A DNA stretch of 64,000 nucleotides from Vreelandella nigrificans (GTDB lineage: Bacteria; Pseudomonadota; Gammaproteobacteria; Pseudomonadales; Halomonadaceae), in assembly GCF_002374315.1 (NCBI RefSeq), contig NZ_NWUX01000014.1:1-64000 (forward strand). The letters are read 5' to 3'. A model generated the notes under the pieces. It did no database searches. It worked only from the letters and a program-made list of their open reading frames with translations, and was not told the origin of the DNA. Both the position numbers and the translations under genes were made by a program. This document shows positions 18,494 to 27,751 of the stretch, one piece after another (within the stretch, counting starts at the first letter, position 1; every line of letters begins with the position of its first letter).

Positions 18494-18733
18494 ATGGAAC
18501 AACCTGTACATCACTTTAGCGAGCTTTTTGAGCAGTTGGGGCTACGTTCTGATGCAGAGTCCATCGAACGCTTCATACAACTCCACTCCCCTCTGCCTAA
18601 AGATATGCCACTAGCGAATGCGCCTTGCTGGAATGAGGGCCAATCCGACTTCCTTCGTGAATCAATTGAAGAGGACGCTGACTGGGCAGAGGTAGTAGAC
18701 CACCTAGATGCATCAATGCATAAAACGGCATAG
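18494..18733 (+). CDS. DUF2789 family small protein
   Basis: A 79-residue acidic cytosolic protein matching my memory of the DUF2789 family: HxFxELFxQLGL, SIERFI and the C-terminal EEDADWAEVVDHLDA. The function of the family is unknown. It has a good ribosome site (AAGGAAAG). It is convergent with the VTT gene, and the gap holds an imperfect 20-bp tandem repeat. Confidence 0.85.
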   Translation: MEQPVHHFSELFEQLGLRSDAESIERFIQLHSPLPKDMPLANAPCWNEGQSDFLRESIEEDADWAEVVDHLDASMHKTA

Positions 18734-18758
18734 CTCGCCGTCATTGTATACTTCTATT

Positions 18759-18798
18759 AATACCAGCTTGTTATAGTTAATACCGGATTGTTATCGTT
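18759..18798. repeat. Imperfect 20-bp tandem repeat
   Basis: Two neighbouring 20-base units (AATACCAGCTTGTTATAGTT and AATACCGGATTGTTATCGTT) differ at about four positions. They lie between convergent genes, with the end touching the VTT stop codon. Confidence 0.55.
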
Positions 18799-19462
18799 AA
18801 CACCTGCGCGCCGATTCTACGCGGCGCCTATACCACCCACCTAACAACAGCAGTAGGGTCAGCGCTAAAAGCGGTAGTATTACCTCGAACTGCAATGCAT
18901 TCTCCTCTTCAATCGCCTCTAGCGCACCGTAAATCGCGCTACTATACACCGCCCACTTCACAGATAAGCCGATAGCAGCCGCAATTAAATAGCGACTCAA
19001 CGAAATCCGCCGCAACCCTGCTGCGAAGTTAATGACAGAGTGCGGAAAGCCCGGAAGAACACGCAACGCACACTGAGTAAAGAGATCACTACGCGCCTCA
19101 AGTGTTTCCATTACCTTGAGCGTTAACCCCTTAGGGTTCCATCGATCACCAGCATTGGCTGCTAATTGATAAGCCCCCCATGCCCCCGCCACACTGCTCA
19201 GGGTCAGCATCAGCGTAGCGATCATCGGCGGGTAAAAGGGAGCTATCAACCAAAGGCCTATGCTCCCCGGCAAACCAATAGCCAGGGTAATTGCCATGGT
19301 GATCATTACCCCGATGATCACCACCGGATGATGCGACATAGTAGCCGCCCAATGTTTAACTGCCATTAAATCGGGTGAGCACCATAACCATACATAAGCA
19401 AGCATTGCTACTACCGCAAAACCGGCGGCCCAACGCCAGGAGTATTGAAGAAATTTATTCAT
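18797..19462 (-). CDS. VTT-domain (DedA/TVP38-like) membrane protein
   Basis: Inner-membrane protein of 221 residues with about five hydrophobic segments. The conserved middle (LPGSIGLW near 65, then RVLPGFPHSVINFAAG near 140) is the VTT/SNARE-associated domain of TVP38/DedA proteins, some of which move lipids across the membrane. ATG 19462 overlaps the upstream SRPBCC stop by 8 bases; the longer frame begins only with TTG 19486. It is coupled to the SRPBCC gene. The exact role is unknown. Confidence 0.82.
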   Translation of the reverse strand: MNKFLQYSWRWAAGFAVVAMLAYVWLWCSPDLMAVKHWAATMSHHPVVIIGVMITMAITLAIGLPGSIGLWLIAPFYPPMIATLMLTLSSVAGAWGAYQLAANAGDRWNPKGLTLKVMETLEARSDLFTQCALRVLPGFPHSVINFAAGLRRISLSRYLIAAAIGLSVKWAVYSSAIYGALEAIEEENALQFEVILPLLALTLLLLLGGWYRRRVESARRC

Positions 19463-19871
19463 GTAATCGGGCTTCGACTCGTTCAAGTATTTGTCGACTA
19501 ACCTTACCTACTAAAGGCTTGGCAGCCTTGTTAACCGCTTTTTCCATTAAGCGATTACGAATTTCATAACGTAACGTTAACTCCACCTCAGTACCCTCTG
19601 GTACTGCACGCAATTGGTAACGCCCCTGATTTTTCACACCTTCCAGTGACTCCCATGCCAGGGTATGAGGCGACTGTATTTCAGTCACTTTCACATCAAA
19701 TGACCAATCCACTCCAACCGCCCGCACATGCCAGCGATAGCAATCATTACCCAAGATATCAATTGAGCGGATTAGATCGGAGTAATCCGCAAAATCCTCA
19801 ACTCGGCGCAATAGCTCAAACACTCGCTCTGGTGGGGCTTTAACAATTTCACTATGTTCTATGGTGGCCAT
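19455..19871 (-). CDS. SRPBCC (START-like, Coq10-type) lipid-binding fold protein
   Basis: A 138-residue protein starting with the usual IEHSEIVKAPPERVFELL strand-helix of the SRPBCC superfamily and ending in a long amphipathic helix. Such proteins have a deep hydrophobic pocket; the Coq10-like subgroup binds quinones. The ligand here is unknown. The ribosome site is AAGAGA. It overlaps the VTT membrane gene downstream, suggesting a joint envelope-related role. Confidence 0.82.
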   Translation of the reverse strand: MATIEHSEIVKAPPERVFELLRRVEDFADYSDLIRSIDILGNDCYRWHVRAVGVDWSFDVKVTEIQSPHTLAWESLEGVKNQGRYQLRAVPEGTEVELTLRYEIRNRLMEKAVNKAAKPLVGKVSRQILERVEARLHE

Positions 19872-20063
19872 GAGTTCATCTCTTACGGCTAGGCATATAG
19901 CTTAACATGCCAAACCATACCGACATACACAACGAGGCTGCCTACCAACTGCCCCCTGGTCAGACACTCTGACATTGCGTACACTGCCGCACTTCCGGAC
20001 CGGACCCCGGATCAAAGCGATGCGCAAGCACCCAATAAATTCTCCGAACAATGAGTATTCATT

Positions 20064-20774
20064 ATGTTGCTATCCCCTGCTTCTGACGTTAACGCGTCTT
20101 CTACCGTTGTGATTTACTCCGGAGGTATGGACTCCTTCACCGTACTTCATCGCGCCATTCAAGAAGGACTGAATGTCCACGCTCTTTCGTTTGATTATGG
20201 ACAACGCCATGCACGAGAGTTGGTCACGGCTCGAGAAGTTTGCCGGCAGCTCAAAGTACCCCATCAAGTGGTCGATATACGTGCCATTCACGGCCTAATT
20301 GACAACTCTGCATTAACCAACAGCTCCATTGCCATGCCAGAAGGCGATTACGCGGCAGATAATCTCCGCGCTACGGTAGTACCTAATCGCAATATGATCC
20401 TACTCTCACTAGCGATTGCCAAAGCAGTCAATATCGGCGCTTCACGTGTGGATTATGGTGCCCATGGCGGCGATCACATTCTCTACCCTGATTGCCGCCC
20501 TGAGTTTGTTGACGCAATGAATCATGTATCAGGCATTGCCAATTTTGAGCCAGTGCTCATTCATGCACCTTATCTAAAGTCTACGAAAGCCGATATTCTA
20601 CGTGACGGCCTCGCCATGGGACTGGACTATCGACATACCTGGACCTGCTATGAAGGGCGTACATTGGCTTGTGGTAAGTGCGGGAGTTGCTTAGAGCGCC
20701 TGGCCGCTTTTACCGCCAACCACGCTACAGACCCACTGGAGTATGAACACAGTACTGCCCAGGTAACGAGCTGA
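20064..20774 (+). CDS. queC: 7-cyano-7-deazaguanine synthase QueC
   Basis: Converts 7-carboxy-7-deazaguanine to preQ0 with two ATP and ammonia, in the queuosine pathway. The 236-residue protein has the PP-loop SGGMDS at about 19-24 and a C-terminal zinc site with four cysteines (CYEG then CGKCGSC). [15 protein letters not shown] is typical. Its TGA overlaps the queE ATG by one base. Confidence 0.95.
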   Translation: MLLSPASDVNASSTVVIYSGGMDSFTVLHRAIQEGLNVHALSFDYGQRHARELVTAREVCRQLKVPHQVVDIRAIHGLIDNSALTNSSIAMPEGDYAADNLRATVVPNRNMILLSLAIAKAVNIGASRVDYGAHGGDHILYPDCRPEFVDAMNHVSGIANFEPVLIHAPYLKSTKADILRDGLAMGLDYRHTWTCYEGRTLACGKCGSCLERLAAFTANHATDPLEYEHSTAQVTS

Positions 20775-21418
20775 TGTACCATATAAAAGAAGCGTTCTAT
20801 ACACTCCAGGGCGAAGGGGCTCAAGCAGGCCGGGCAAGCGTTTTTTGCCGCTTCACCGGCTGCAACCTTTGGTCTGGCCGTGAGATTGACCGCGCCAATG
20901 CTCAGTGCACTTTTTGCGATACCGATTTTATTGGTACCGACGGTATTAACGGTGGCCGCTTTACTACCCCAAACGCGCTTGCCGAGCACCTCAATGCTCT
21001 TTGGCCTCAGCACAATACGCGCGCCACACCCTATGTTGTGTTCACGGGCGGCGAACCACTTTTACAGTTAGATACTCCGCTAATTACAGCGATGCATGAC
21101 TACGGCTTTGAAGTTGCTGTAGAAACCAACGGTACTTTACCCCCGCCACCGGGCATTGACTGGCTGTGCGTAAGCCCTAAAGGCGCTAATACCCTAGCCA
21201 TTACACAGGGGGACGAATTAAAACTGGTCTACCCCCAGTCTAAGGCGCTACCAGAAAAATTTGCGCCATTAGGCTTTAAACACTTCTTTTTACAGCCGAT
21301 GGACCGTGGAAACCCACAGGTAAATGCTGAAACAGTGCATTTGACTACCGCTTACTGCATGGCAAATCCGCAGTGGCGCTTATCGCTCCAAACGCACAAA
21401 ATTGCAGGATTTGATTAA
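20774..21418 (+). CDS. queE: 7-carboxy-7-deazaguanine synthase QueE (radical SAM)
   Basis: Radical-SAM enzyme that contracts the ring of 6-carboxytetrahydropterin. The 214-residue protein binds its [4Fe-4S] cluster through the expanded motif C-x14-C-x2-C (from GCNLWSG to CTFCDTDF), as in the Burkholderia enzyme. TGGEPLLQ is the SAM glycine motif. It lies between queC and the QueD-like gene, and its last codon is followed directly by the next ATG. Confidence 0.95.
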   Translation: MYHIKEAFYTLQGEGAQAGRASVFCRFTGCNLWSGREIDRANAQCTFCDTDFIGTDGINGGRFTTPNALAEHLNALWPQHNTRATPYVVFTGGEPLLQLDTPLITAMHDYGFEVAVETNGTLPPPPGIDWLCVSPKGANTLAITQGDELKLVYPQSKALPEKFAPLGFKHFFLQPMDRGNPQVNAETVHLTTAYCMANPQWRLSLQTHKIAGFD

Positions 21419-22251
21419 TGTCACTATTTGTAAACCATTTAACCCATATTGATGTGTCACTATGGTCTCCTGAGAAAGGCTTAATGGGCTGCAGTTGGCA
21501 AGTAGACGCCCTATTGGATGGAGAGCTGGGTGAAGATGGTATGCTGTTTGATTTTGGTGAGGTAAAACCCTGGATCAAACGAACGCTAGACAATGGCCTT
21601 GACCACACATTACTGGTACCAATTAGTGCGCCAGGTATTACAGTCAGTGATTGTGATGAAGGCCTGTGCATTCGTACTAACACCCCTTATCCAATGGAAG
21701 TACGTGGCCCAGCAGAAGCATTTACCCTTTTGCCCTGGGAAACGATTACGATCGAAGATGTTGCCGACCTATTGAGTGACACATTAACTAAGCAGCGCCC
21801 TGCCAACGTTCATTATGTAAAGCTCAACTTAAGTGATGAAGCGATTGAAGGCGCAGCCTATGGCTATAGCCATGGTTTGAAACGCCACCTTGGAAACTGC
21901 CAACGCATTGCCCATGGCCATCGCTCACGGCTTTACATTTGGCAATCAGGAGAGCGTCAACCGTCTCTTGAGCAGCAGTGGGCTGACTGGCTCGATAATC
22001 GTTATTTACTCGAAGAAGCAGATATAGCGCACCAGGATGAAGAAACTCTGACATGCCATTATGGCGCTGCCCAGGGTAGGTTTACGATTACTTTGCCTCT
22101 AGAGCGCTGCTGCGTATTACCTAAACCAACCACTGTCGAGAATATTGCTGCATGGCTCGCCGCCCAAGTTGCTGAACAGTGTGAAAAATCAACTTCGGTA
22201 CAGGCATTTGAAGGGATTAACAAGGGCGCCATGGCTGACGCATTAACATGA
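21418..22251 (+). CDS. Tandem-domain QueD-like 6-carboxytetrahydropterin synthase
   Basis: A 277-residue protein, about twice the size of E. coli QueD (121). By eye it holds two PTPS folds. The first (about 1-148) keeps DFG (45-47) and the catalytic Asp-His (62-63) but has GCSWQV (24-29) where QueD has HGHxF. The second (about 149-277) keeps SH (151-152), C161 and HGH (166-168), the Zn/Cys part, and an E265 in the place of QueD E110, but lacks the DFG and DH motifs. Each half therefore seems to supply part of one active site. It is translationally coupled to queE and lies in a que operon, so a QueD role is the best guess. Confidence 0.8.
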   Translation: MSLFVNHLTHIDVSLWSPEKGLMGCSWQVDALLDGELGEDGMLFDFGEVKPWIKRTLDNGLDHTLLVPISAPGITVSDCDEGLCIRTNTPYPMEVRGPAEAFTLLPWETITIEDVADLLSDTLTKQRPANVHYVKLNLSDEAIEGAAYGYSHGLKRHLGNCQRIAHGHRSRLYIWQSGERQPSLEQQWADWLDNRYLLEEADIAHQDEETLTCHYGAAQGRFTITLPLERCCVLPKPTTVENIAAWLAAQVAEQCEKSTSVQAFEGINKGAMADALT

Positions 22252-22529
22252 ACAGCAGGACATCTTCTCCTCAACCAGCGCAGTGTCGAGCTGGTTGCGG
22301 CGCATGCTGTATAGCACCATCGATAACATCCCCTATTCCCGGCATGCCTAACGGCAAGCCGGCTGGGGTCAGGTGTGTCCAATTGAGCGACGACAATTTG
22401 TGCAAACTGTTTGGCGAACCTAGCCGCCCCGCCGTGTGTGAGAACTTCAATTTTGATGGTGAAATATGTGGCGAGCACCGAGTACAGGCGCTCGCCACAA
22501 TTGCATGGCTTGAAAGCAGTACGGCTTAA
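22248..22529 (+). CDS. YkgJ-family cysteine cluster protein
   Basis: A 93-residue protein with the CRAGCGACC cluster near residues 13-21 and further cysteines in CVQL, CKLFG, CENF and CGEH. This matches the zinc- or iron-chelating YkgJ/UPF0153 family of unknown function. Its ATG overlaps the QueD-like stop by four bases (ATGA), so it is the fourth gene of the queC operon. Confidence 0.85.
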   Translation: MNSRTSSPQPAQCRAGCGACCIAPSITSPIPGMPNGKPAGVRCVQLSDDNLCKLFGEPSRPAVCENFNFDGEICGEHRVQALATIAWLESSTA

Positions 22530-22579
22530 GCTGCTGCCAAGTGGCCGTTATATTTCAGAAGCCGCTTTAGTTCTCAACG

Positions 22580-25500
22580 TTAGCTCTCAACACTCAATAC
22601 GTGGGAGCGCCGATCTAATAGACTCACCCAACGCACTAACACAGGTGCATCGCTATGGCTGACATCACCTAACAAAGCCCTGAATGCTTCTTTGGCCTGC
22701 TGGTCACTAGGAGCAATGCGCGTTAACCAAAACTCCAATGCAGCCAACTCCTGATGGCGGTTGCCATGCTCACGCGACTGGTGAATCGCCATTTCTGCAA
22801 GCGCTCTCACCTCATTAGCGGGATGCCCCAATAAATCGCGGACTTTAGCTAGTTGGGTGGCTATTTCAGGTAAAAACAGCGTCGTCCGCTCTCGCGCAAT
22901 AACCAAGCACTGATCGAGATAGTCTTCTGCCGCTGCTAACTCCCCTAGCGCGATGCATGCATCGGAGTACCACAGCACAGGTCTCTGAAAACGATCACGG
23001 CCATTAAGCTCAGCCATTTGATCCAAACTATCACGCAGCTGCGCCAACCCACCTTGATCGCCTGATAATGCACGCTGCCAACCCAATACACCTTGGGCGG
23101 AAATTTGCCAAAGCTGTAAATCTGGTGTCTCCGTCATAGCAGCCGCACGCTCAGCATGTCGAGCGGCAAGATGTACATGGCCAAGTTGGCGGTATAACGC
23201 AGCAGCAAACAACAACGCCATAGCAAGGGTGCCTGGGTGACCTATTTTTTCTGCTAACCGTATCGCCGCAGAAACATGGCGTTCGGCACGCTGGTAATCT
23301 CCCCGCAAGCAGAGCGTCCACCCCTGGAAGCACGCCGCAGTTACCTGCGGGTGGTCAGAGAACGGCAGCCACTCAATCATCATTTGAGCGTTTAGTGGAT
23401 CGATCTCATCAAGGTGGTCGTGTGCCTGCTGTATACGTCCCGCCCAGTACTCGCAATGGGCTCTGGCGTAGTCGGCCAGCCTACGATAGCGGGGGTCTTC
23501 CAAGCGCTCAGCAATATCGGCCAAGGTAGATGCTAATGCGAACGCATCCGCGTGCGCATAACGCTGGCTACGGCCGACCCACAACCCCCACTTAACCAAG
23601 AAAATTTGTTCTAGATCTTCTGGGTCCCCAACAGGGTCACTACACGATTGCCGCAATAGCTCTCTGGCACGTACAAAGCTTTCATGGGCCGTGGGCGAAC
23701 CATGTCCCTCAAGGGCAAAGGCTGCTTGCCCCCGTACGGTTAGCAGGCTTACCTCACGTTCAGCCTGATGTTCAACATGGCGTAGGCTAGCCAGTCCAAA
23801 GTCTGCCATACGCAGTGCGGTACGGTTGGCACTAACCTTTAGCGCCTCACGAGCGGCAAGTTCAAAGTAACGGGCCCCCCGAGCATAATGGCCGCTGCGT
23901 CGTAGGTGTGTAGCAAAATCTCCGGGGTGACGACTAATCCAAACGGGAAAACGATTTTCGATTAAGGTGACGACCTGCTGATGTAACTTAACCCTTACAT
24001 CCCGAGGGCAGGAAAGATAAGCCGCTTCCTGCAACAATTGATGGCTAAATTGGTACTCGTGCTCACCACTTTCTTTATCTACCGGCTCAATAATTTCCAG
24101 CAGCCGCATATGCTCAACCGCTTGTGTCAGCCGAACTTTTTCCCAACCGCTGCATTCGAGCAGGAAGTCTAGCCTGAAGCGCTTACCTAACACCGCAGCC
24201 ACATGGGCAATTTCACGGTCGCTTTCCAACTGATCAATCCGGCTAGCCAGCAGCCCCAGCAAGCCCTTTGGCAGCTCATCAAACTGCACACTACGCCCTT
24301 CCCGCCGATCCATATCCAAGCGACGGCAAATTTCCTGCATATACAACGGAACGCCATCACATCGCTCGATAATCTGATTGCGCAAACGTGGGCTTAAGTG
24401 AATTCTATAGCGCCTTGAAAGCTGAGAAAGCAAGCGCGACGACTGCAATGCATCGAGCCGACTAAGGCTGATTTGCTGATCCCAATGCAATTTGACAGGC
24501 AGTGGCTCACGCCCATGATGGCTGGCTACTAACATGAAAGCGGTATTAATGGGCAAGCGTGCCTGAAGCCCTGCCAACACTTTAAACGAAGGCTCGTCCA
24601 GCCACTGCAAATCATCGACCATCAGCACTAACGTTTTAGAGCCTGACTGTTGATCAATTAAGCGGTGCAGTAGACGCACCACTAACTCAACGGCTTCCCC
24701 GTTCTGCGTTAATTGAGTAATTTCCTGTACATCTCGAACACCTAACGCTTCTTCAAGCAGCTGCTGGCGTTGCTCGTCCAGGGGCTCCATAGACAAACGA
24801 GCCTGCAACTGTTGGATAGCCTCACCGCTAGGTGCTGCTTCCAGGAACCACGCCACCAGCGTTCGGGCAACACCATAAGGCTCTAACACCGAAAGACGAG
24901 TGGTAGGTTGCCAGCAAATAGCCGCATCGCGGCTAAGCTCTAGCTGGCGAAATCCGACCATTAAAGCGGATTTCCCCATGCCAGATGCGCCTCGAACCAA
25001 AACGCTCTGGCGCAGCCCGATGCCTGCACGCGCTAAGGCGTCGCGCAGCGTACGTAGCGATGTTTCACGCCCAACCAAACTTGGCGGTAAAGCGTCTCTA
25101 CCGCCCTCATTCTGCCCTAATACTAGTGCACGCAACCGAACACGACCGTCGCTAGCGACCAGCCGTGCTACCAAGCGGGGCTGCAAATCCAGCGCGGGAG
25201 GCATATGCTGGCTCGACTCTTGGGAGATCACCAGCTCACTGCCTTCAGCTGCACTCATGAGCTCTAGCGACACCTGGGTGACTTGCCCAAGAGGGTCCGC
25301 CAGCTGTCGCTCAGGCAAGTAAACTACTCGCCCGCTATGCAGCCCAGCAGCTAGTTCAAATTTGGGTGGCTCACCCTCACCGGTCCAGTGCCGCGTAGAT
25401 TCTTGCGGCAACGCCAAACGGCAGTGCTCATAAAGAGCAACCAACTCCGCCAGTTGATGCGCAGGACCGTGGGTACCAAAGCACGCCAGCCCTAAACCTC

Positions 25501-26476
25501 CCGTTGCACCTGGCAACCAAAAACCACCTAAGTGGTGACATTGCTGCTCTAACCAACGTAACAACTCTAGCTGTAATGCTAAGCAGTTACGCGTTGCGGC
25601 ACGCTCTTGCCAGTCACCTTGTAGCCGTAGTCTTATGGCCATAACAGAGAGTTGGCGAAGCTCAATTTCATCTTCACGAAGAGGCTTACTGTCCGCAGCT
25701 AATGCTCGGGAAAAGGCCCCTTGAGGGCTAAGTGCACGTGGATCATGGTGCCCATCAGACCAATAGGTCGCCAGCTGTAAAAAACTAGGCTCAGGCTGCT
25801 GGCCAGAAAGCGCCAGTAATTGCAGGTAGCTATTATATTGCTCATGCGCCGCCGCCATCTGGTTCTTTTCAGCCAGTTGACGAACAAGGCGCTCATGAAA
25901 GGGACCATAGCCTGAGAAACGGCTCACCAGCCCTTCCAACATTTGGTCAGGCACATCAGAATGAGCATCCAATACCTGCTCAGCGAAGCGTATAACCCGT
26001 TGACGCCATTCGTTACGGACCTGCACTAGCCAACGCTGGAACTCGCTACAGTTCGCTAACTGCAGCTCTTCAATCAAGTCTCCTTGATAGCAACCCATGA
26101 CAGCGTCAAGGGTGGCTAAATCACGCGATCCTTCGAGTAGCTGCTGTAGCTCGTGTAAATCAACACGCCAATGAGGAGGGAGTTGGAAAGCAATAGTTTG
26201 GCGAGATACGTTTAATACGTGCTCGGCATTATCCCCCATTGACTGGCGCAAGCAGTGCAGTGCGTGACGCAAGTTAGTTCTGCCAGATGATAACCCTTGG
26301 TCTGGCCAAAGCAGCTCTGCAAGCGCGGCACGATTCACCGGCTGGCGGTGCAACAACAAATAAACCAAGAGAGCTTTAACTTTGTCGTAACTGAAATGAG
26401 TTAATACATCTTCGCCTTGGGATAGCGAGAAATGGCCAAAAAGAGTCAGTTGGTCTGTCGGTTGAGCATCGCGCAT
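22580..26476 (-). CDS. Large SARP-type regulator: DNA-binding/BTAD, degenerate cyclase domain, AAA ATPase, TPR
   Basis: A 1298-residue cytosolic multidomain regulator. Residues 10-100 look like the OmpR-like winged helix (LTLFGHFSL, KALLVYLLLHR, RTNLRHALHCLRQ) and about 100-235 like the bacterial transcriptional activator domain. Residues 274-440 resemble a class III nucleotide cyclase (RQLSVMAIRL, GLHSGRVVY, then VSLELMSAAEGSELVIS) without the metal-binding Asp, so it is probably inactive. An AAA/STAND ATPase follows (GASGMGKSA at 497-505, VLMVDDLQWLDE at 617-628). About 850-1298 is a long array of helical TPR-like repeats. ATG 26476 has AGGA at 8 nt; the longer frame has no site. It follows miaE by 19 bp. 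Target genes and signal are unknown. Confidence 0.82.
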   Translation of the reverse strand: MRDAQPTDQLTLFGHFSLSQGEDVLTHFSYDKVKALLVYLLLHRQPVNRAALAELLWPDQGLSSGRTNLRHALHCLRQSMGDNAEHVLNVSRQTIAFQLPPHWRVDLHELQQLLEGSRDLATLDAVMGCYQGDLIEELQLANCSEFQRWLVQVRNEWRQRVIRFAEQVLDAHSDVPDQMLEGLVSRFSGYGPFHERLVRQLAEKNQMAAAHEQYNSYLQLLALSGQQPEPSFLQLATYWSDGHHDPRALSPQGAFSRALAADSKPLREDEIELRQLSVMAIRLRLQGDWQERAATRNCLALQLELLRWLEQQCHHLGGFWLPGATGGLGLACFGTHGPAHQLAELVALYEHCRLALPQESTRHWTGEGEPPKFELAAGLHSGRVVYLPERQLADPLGQVTQVSLELMSAAEGSELVISQESSQHMPPALDLQPRLVARLVASDGRVRLRALVLGQNEGGRDALPPSLVGRETSLRTLRDALARAGIGLRQSVLVRGASGMGKSALMVGFRQLELSRDAAICWQPTTRLSVLEPYGVARTLVAWFLEAAPSGEAIQQLQARLSMEPLDEQRQQLLEEALGVRDVQEITQLTQNGEAVELVVRLLHRLIDQQSGSKTLVLMVDDLQWLDEPSFKVLAGLQARLPINTAFMLVASHHGREPLPVKLHWDQQISLSRLDALQSSRLLSQLSRRYRIHLSPRLRNQIIERCDGVPLYMQEICRRLDMDRREGRSVQFDELPKGLLGLLASRIDQLESDREIAHVAAVLGKRFRLDFLLECSGWEKVRLTQAVEHMRLLEIIEPVDKESGEHEYQFSHQLLQEAAYLSCPRDVRVKLHQQVVTLIENRFPVWISRHPGDFATHLRRSGHYARGARYFELAAREALKVSANRTALRMADFGLASLRHVEHQAEREVSLLTVRGQAAFALEGHGSPTAHESFVRARELLRQSCSDPVGDPEDLEQIFLVKWGLWVGRSQRYAHADAFALASTLADIAERLEDPRYRRLADYARAHCEYWAGRIQQAHDHLDEIDPLNAQMMIEWLPFSDHPQVTAACFQGWTLCLRGDYQRAERHVSAAIRLAEKIGHPGTLAMALLFAAALYRQLGHVHLAARHAERAAAMTETPDLQLWQISAQGVLGWQRALSGDQGGLAQLRDSLDQMAELNGRDRFQRPVLWYSDACIALGELAAAEDYLDQCLVIARERTTLFLPEIATQLAKVRDLLGHPANEVRALAEMAIHQSREHGNRHQELAALEFWLTRIAPSDQQAKEAFRALLGDVSHSDAPVLVRWVSLLDRRSHVLSVES

Positions 26477-26495
26477 GATACACATCCTGCCTAGA

Positions 26496-27182
26496 CTAGC
26501 GGTGGCCTTGAGTAGGCACGCCACTATGAAAACGAAAAGCCGTATCTGGCGAAGTAATCAGCTCCGCTTCACGCGCTACGAAAAAGGCGATTCGTTCATC
26601 TAGCGAATCGGCTGTCTGCTGCCGTGCAAGCAATAAATAGTCTTCAAAATGGCGCCCTTCTGATTTCACCAGTGTGCGATAAAACCGAGCCAGCTCTTCA
26701 TCTAAATAAGGTATTAAGCGTGCGAATCGCTCACAGCTACGCGCTTCGATTAACGCGCCTATAATTAGCAGATCAATCAACCTCTCAGGGTCGCTACTAC
26801 GCATATGCTTACGCAAACCTTCCGCGTAGCGAGAAGCAGTGAGATGCTCATAGGCGACGCCCCGCTTTTCCATCAATACCACTACTTGTTCAAAATGCAG
26901 CAGCTCCTCGCGAGCCAGTTGCGACATTTTGCTCAGTAAAAGAGGCTGATCCACATAACGGTACAGCAAACTCATCGCCGTGGAAGCCGCCTTCTTCTCA
27001 CATTGAGCATGATCAACAAGAAGTGTTTCAGGGTTAGCTAGTGCCCATTGCAACCATGAATCTGGCGTTGAGCAGGCAAGAAAATCATGAAGACTTTCCG
27101 GTAGTAAATCATCTGCTTGTAGCGAATGACCTACCGGTTGCAGTGCCGTTAATTGTATTGACATAACACCATTACCAAGCAT
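26496..27182 (-). CDS. miaE: tRNA-(ms2io6A37) hydroxylase MiaE
   Basis: Non-haem di-iron monooxygenase that hydroxylates the isopentenyl group of modified A37 in tRNAs reading U-starting codons. The 228-residue (or 222) protein is all helical, with iron-ligand motifs EKKAAS, REELLHFEQV, EARSCERF and SEGRHFEDY. Start 27182 has GTGAGA upstream; ATG 27164 is an alternative. It is upstream of and probably co-transcribed with the SARP-type regulator. Confidence 0.92.
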   Translation of the reverse strand: MLGNGVMSIQLTALQPVGHSLQADDLLPESLHDFLACSTPDSWLQWALANPETLLVDHAQCEKKAASTAMSLLYRYVDQPLLLSKMSQLAREELLHFEQVVVLMEKRGVAYEHLTASRYAEGLRKHMRSSDPERLIDLLIIGALIEARSCERFARLIPYLDEELARFYRTLVKSEGRHFEDYLLLARQQTADSLDERIAFFVAREAELITSPDTAFRFHSGVPTQGHR

Positions 27183-27751
27183 TTATCTCACTATTGTACA
27201 ATATCTAAACGCCAAAGACGTTTGCTCCCATGAAAAAACCGCGTAAGCCCATGCTACAGCTCGCCACTGAGTTCCAGAAGCTGAGGCTTAACTCAAGTAA
27301 ATTCATAATCGACCACATTTACATAGACTGCAACTAATGTAACAACTGAGCATATATCGTTACACACCAGATACCTCGAAGCTCCACACTTCGGCGCTAT
27401 CCAACCTGCTAGCCACATATTGAGAACAAGCAGCTTTAGAACGATCCAGCAACGATATGGTAACGCGGCATAACCATAATCACACTTACTCTCACCATAT
27501 TCACACCTTGTCGGTAAAAAAATTTCAGTTTTCCGACCCAAAAGTACGATTCAGGAAACTAAATATCTGCTCATCAGCATAAAGTACAACGCGCCCAACA
27601 GCTTGCCACCTTAACATTGTCGACAGTTTCCCGTAGAATCCCAACCATCCACCAGACGCTGTTTGTCAAGCGTATGTCACGTGAGCGGGCGCATACTCAA
27701 TACCGTGTGGGTATGTGTTCGACACCACTAAGAAGATGAGAGGGCCCCAAC
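27183..27751. other. Intergenic region between miaE and acnB
   Basis: About 570 bases that look A/T-richer than their surroundings. I see no gene I can support; the only minus-strand frame (27293-27541) gives a Cys- and Trp-rich product without a ribosome site. A candidate acnB promoter lies at 27611-27639. The acnB leader after it contains near-palindromes around 27690-27715 (GCATACTC, ATACCGTGTGGGTAT). Confidence 0.5.
27611..27639 (+). promoter_or_regulatory. Candidate acnB promoter
   Basis: TTAACA (27611-27616), 17-nt spacer, TAGAAT (27634-27639). This would give a 5' leader of about 105 nt. In E. coli the AcnB apoprotein binds its own mRNA; I cannot tell whether that applies here. Confidence 0.45.

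Noticed and set aside
19872..20063. preQ1 riboswitch before queC
   Set aside because: The conserved preQ1-I core was not found; only GC-rich near-repeats are present.
27293..27541. 82-residue minus-strand open frame between miaE and acnB
   Set aside because: No ribosome site, odd Cys/Trp-rich composition, no recognisable motif, in an A/T-rich regulatory gap.
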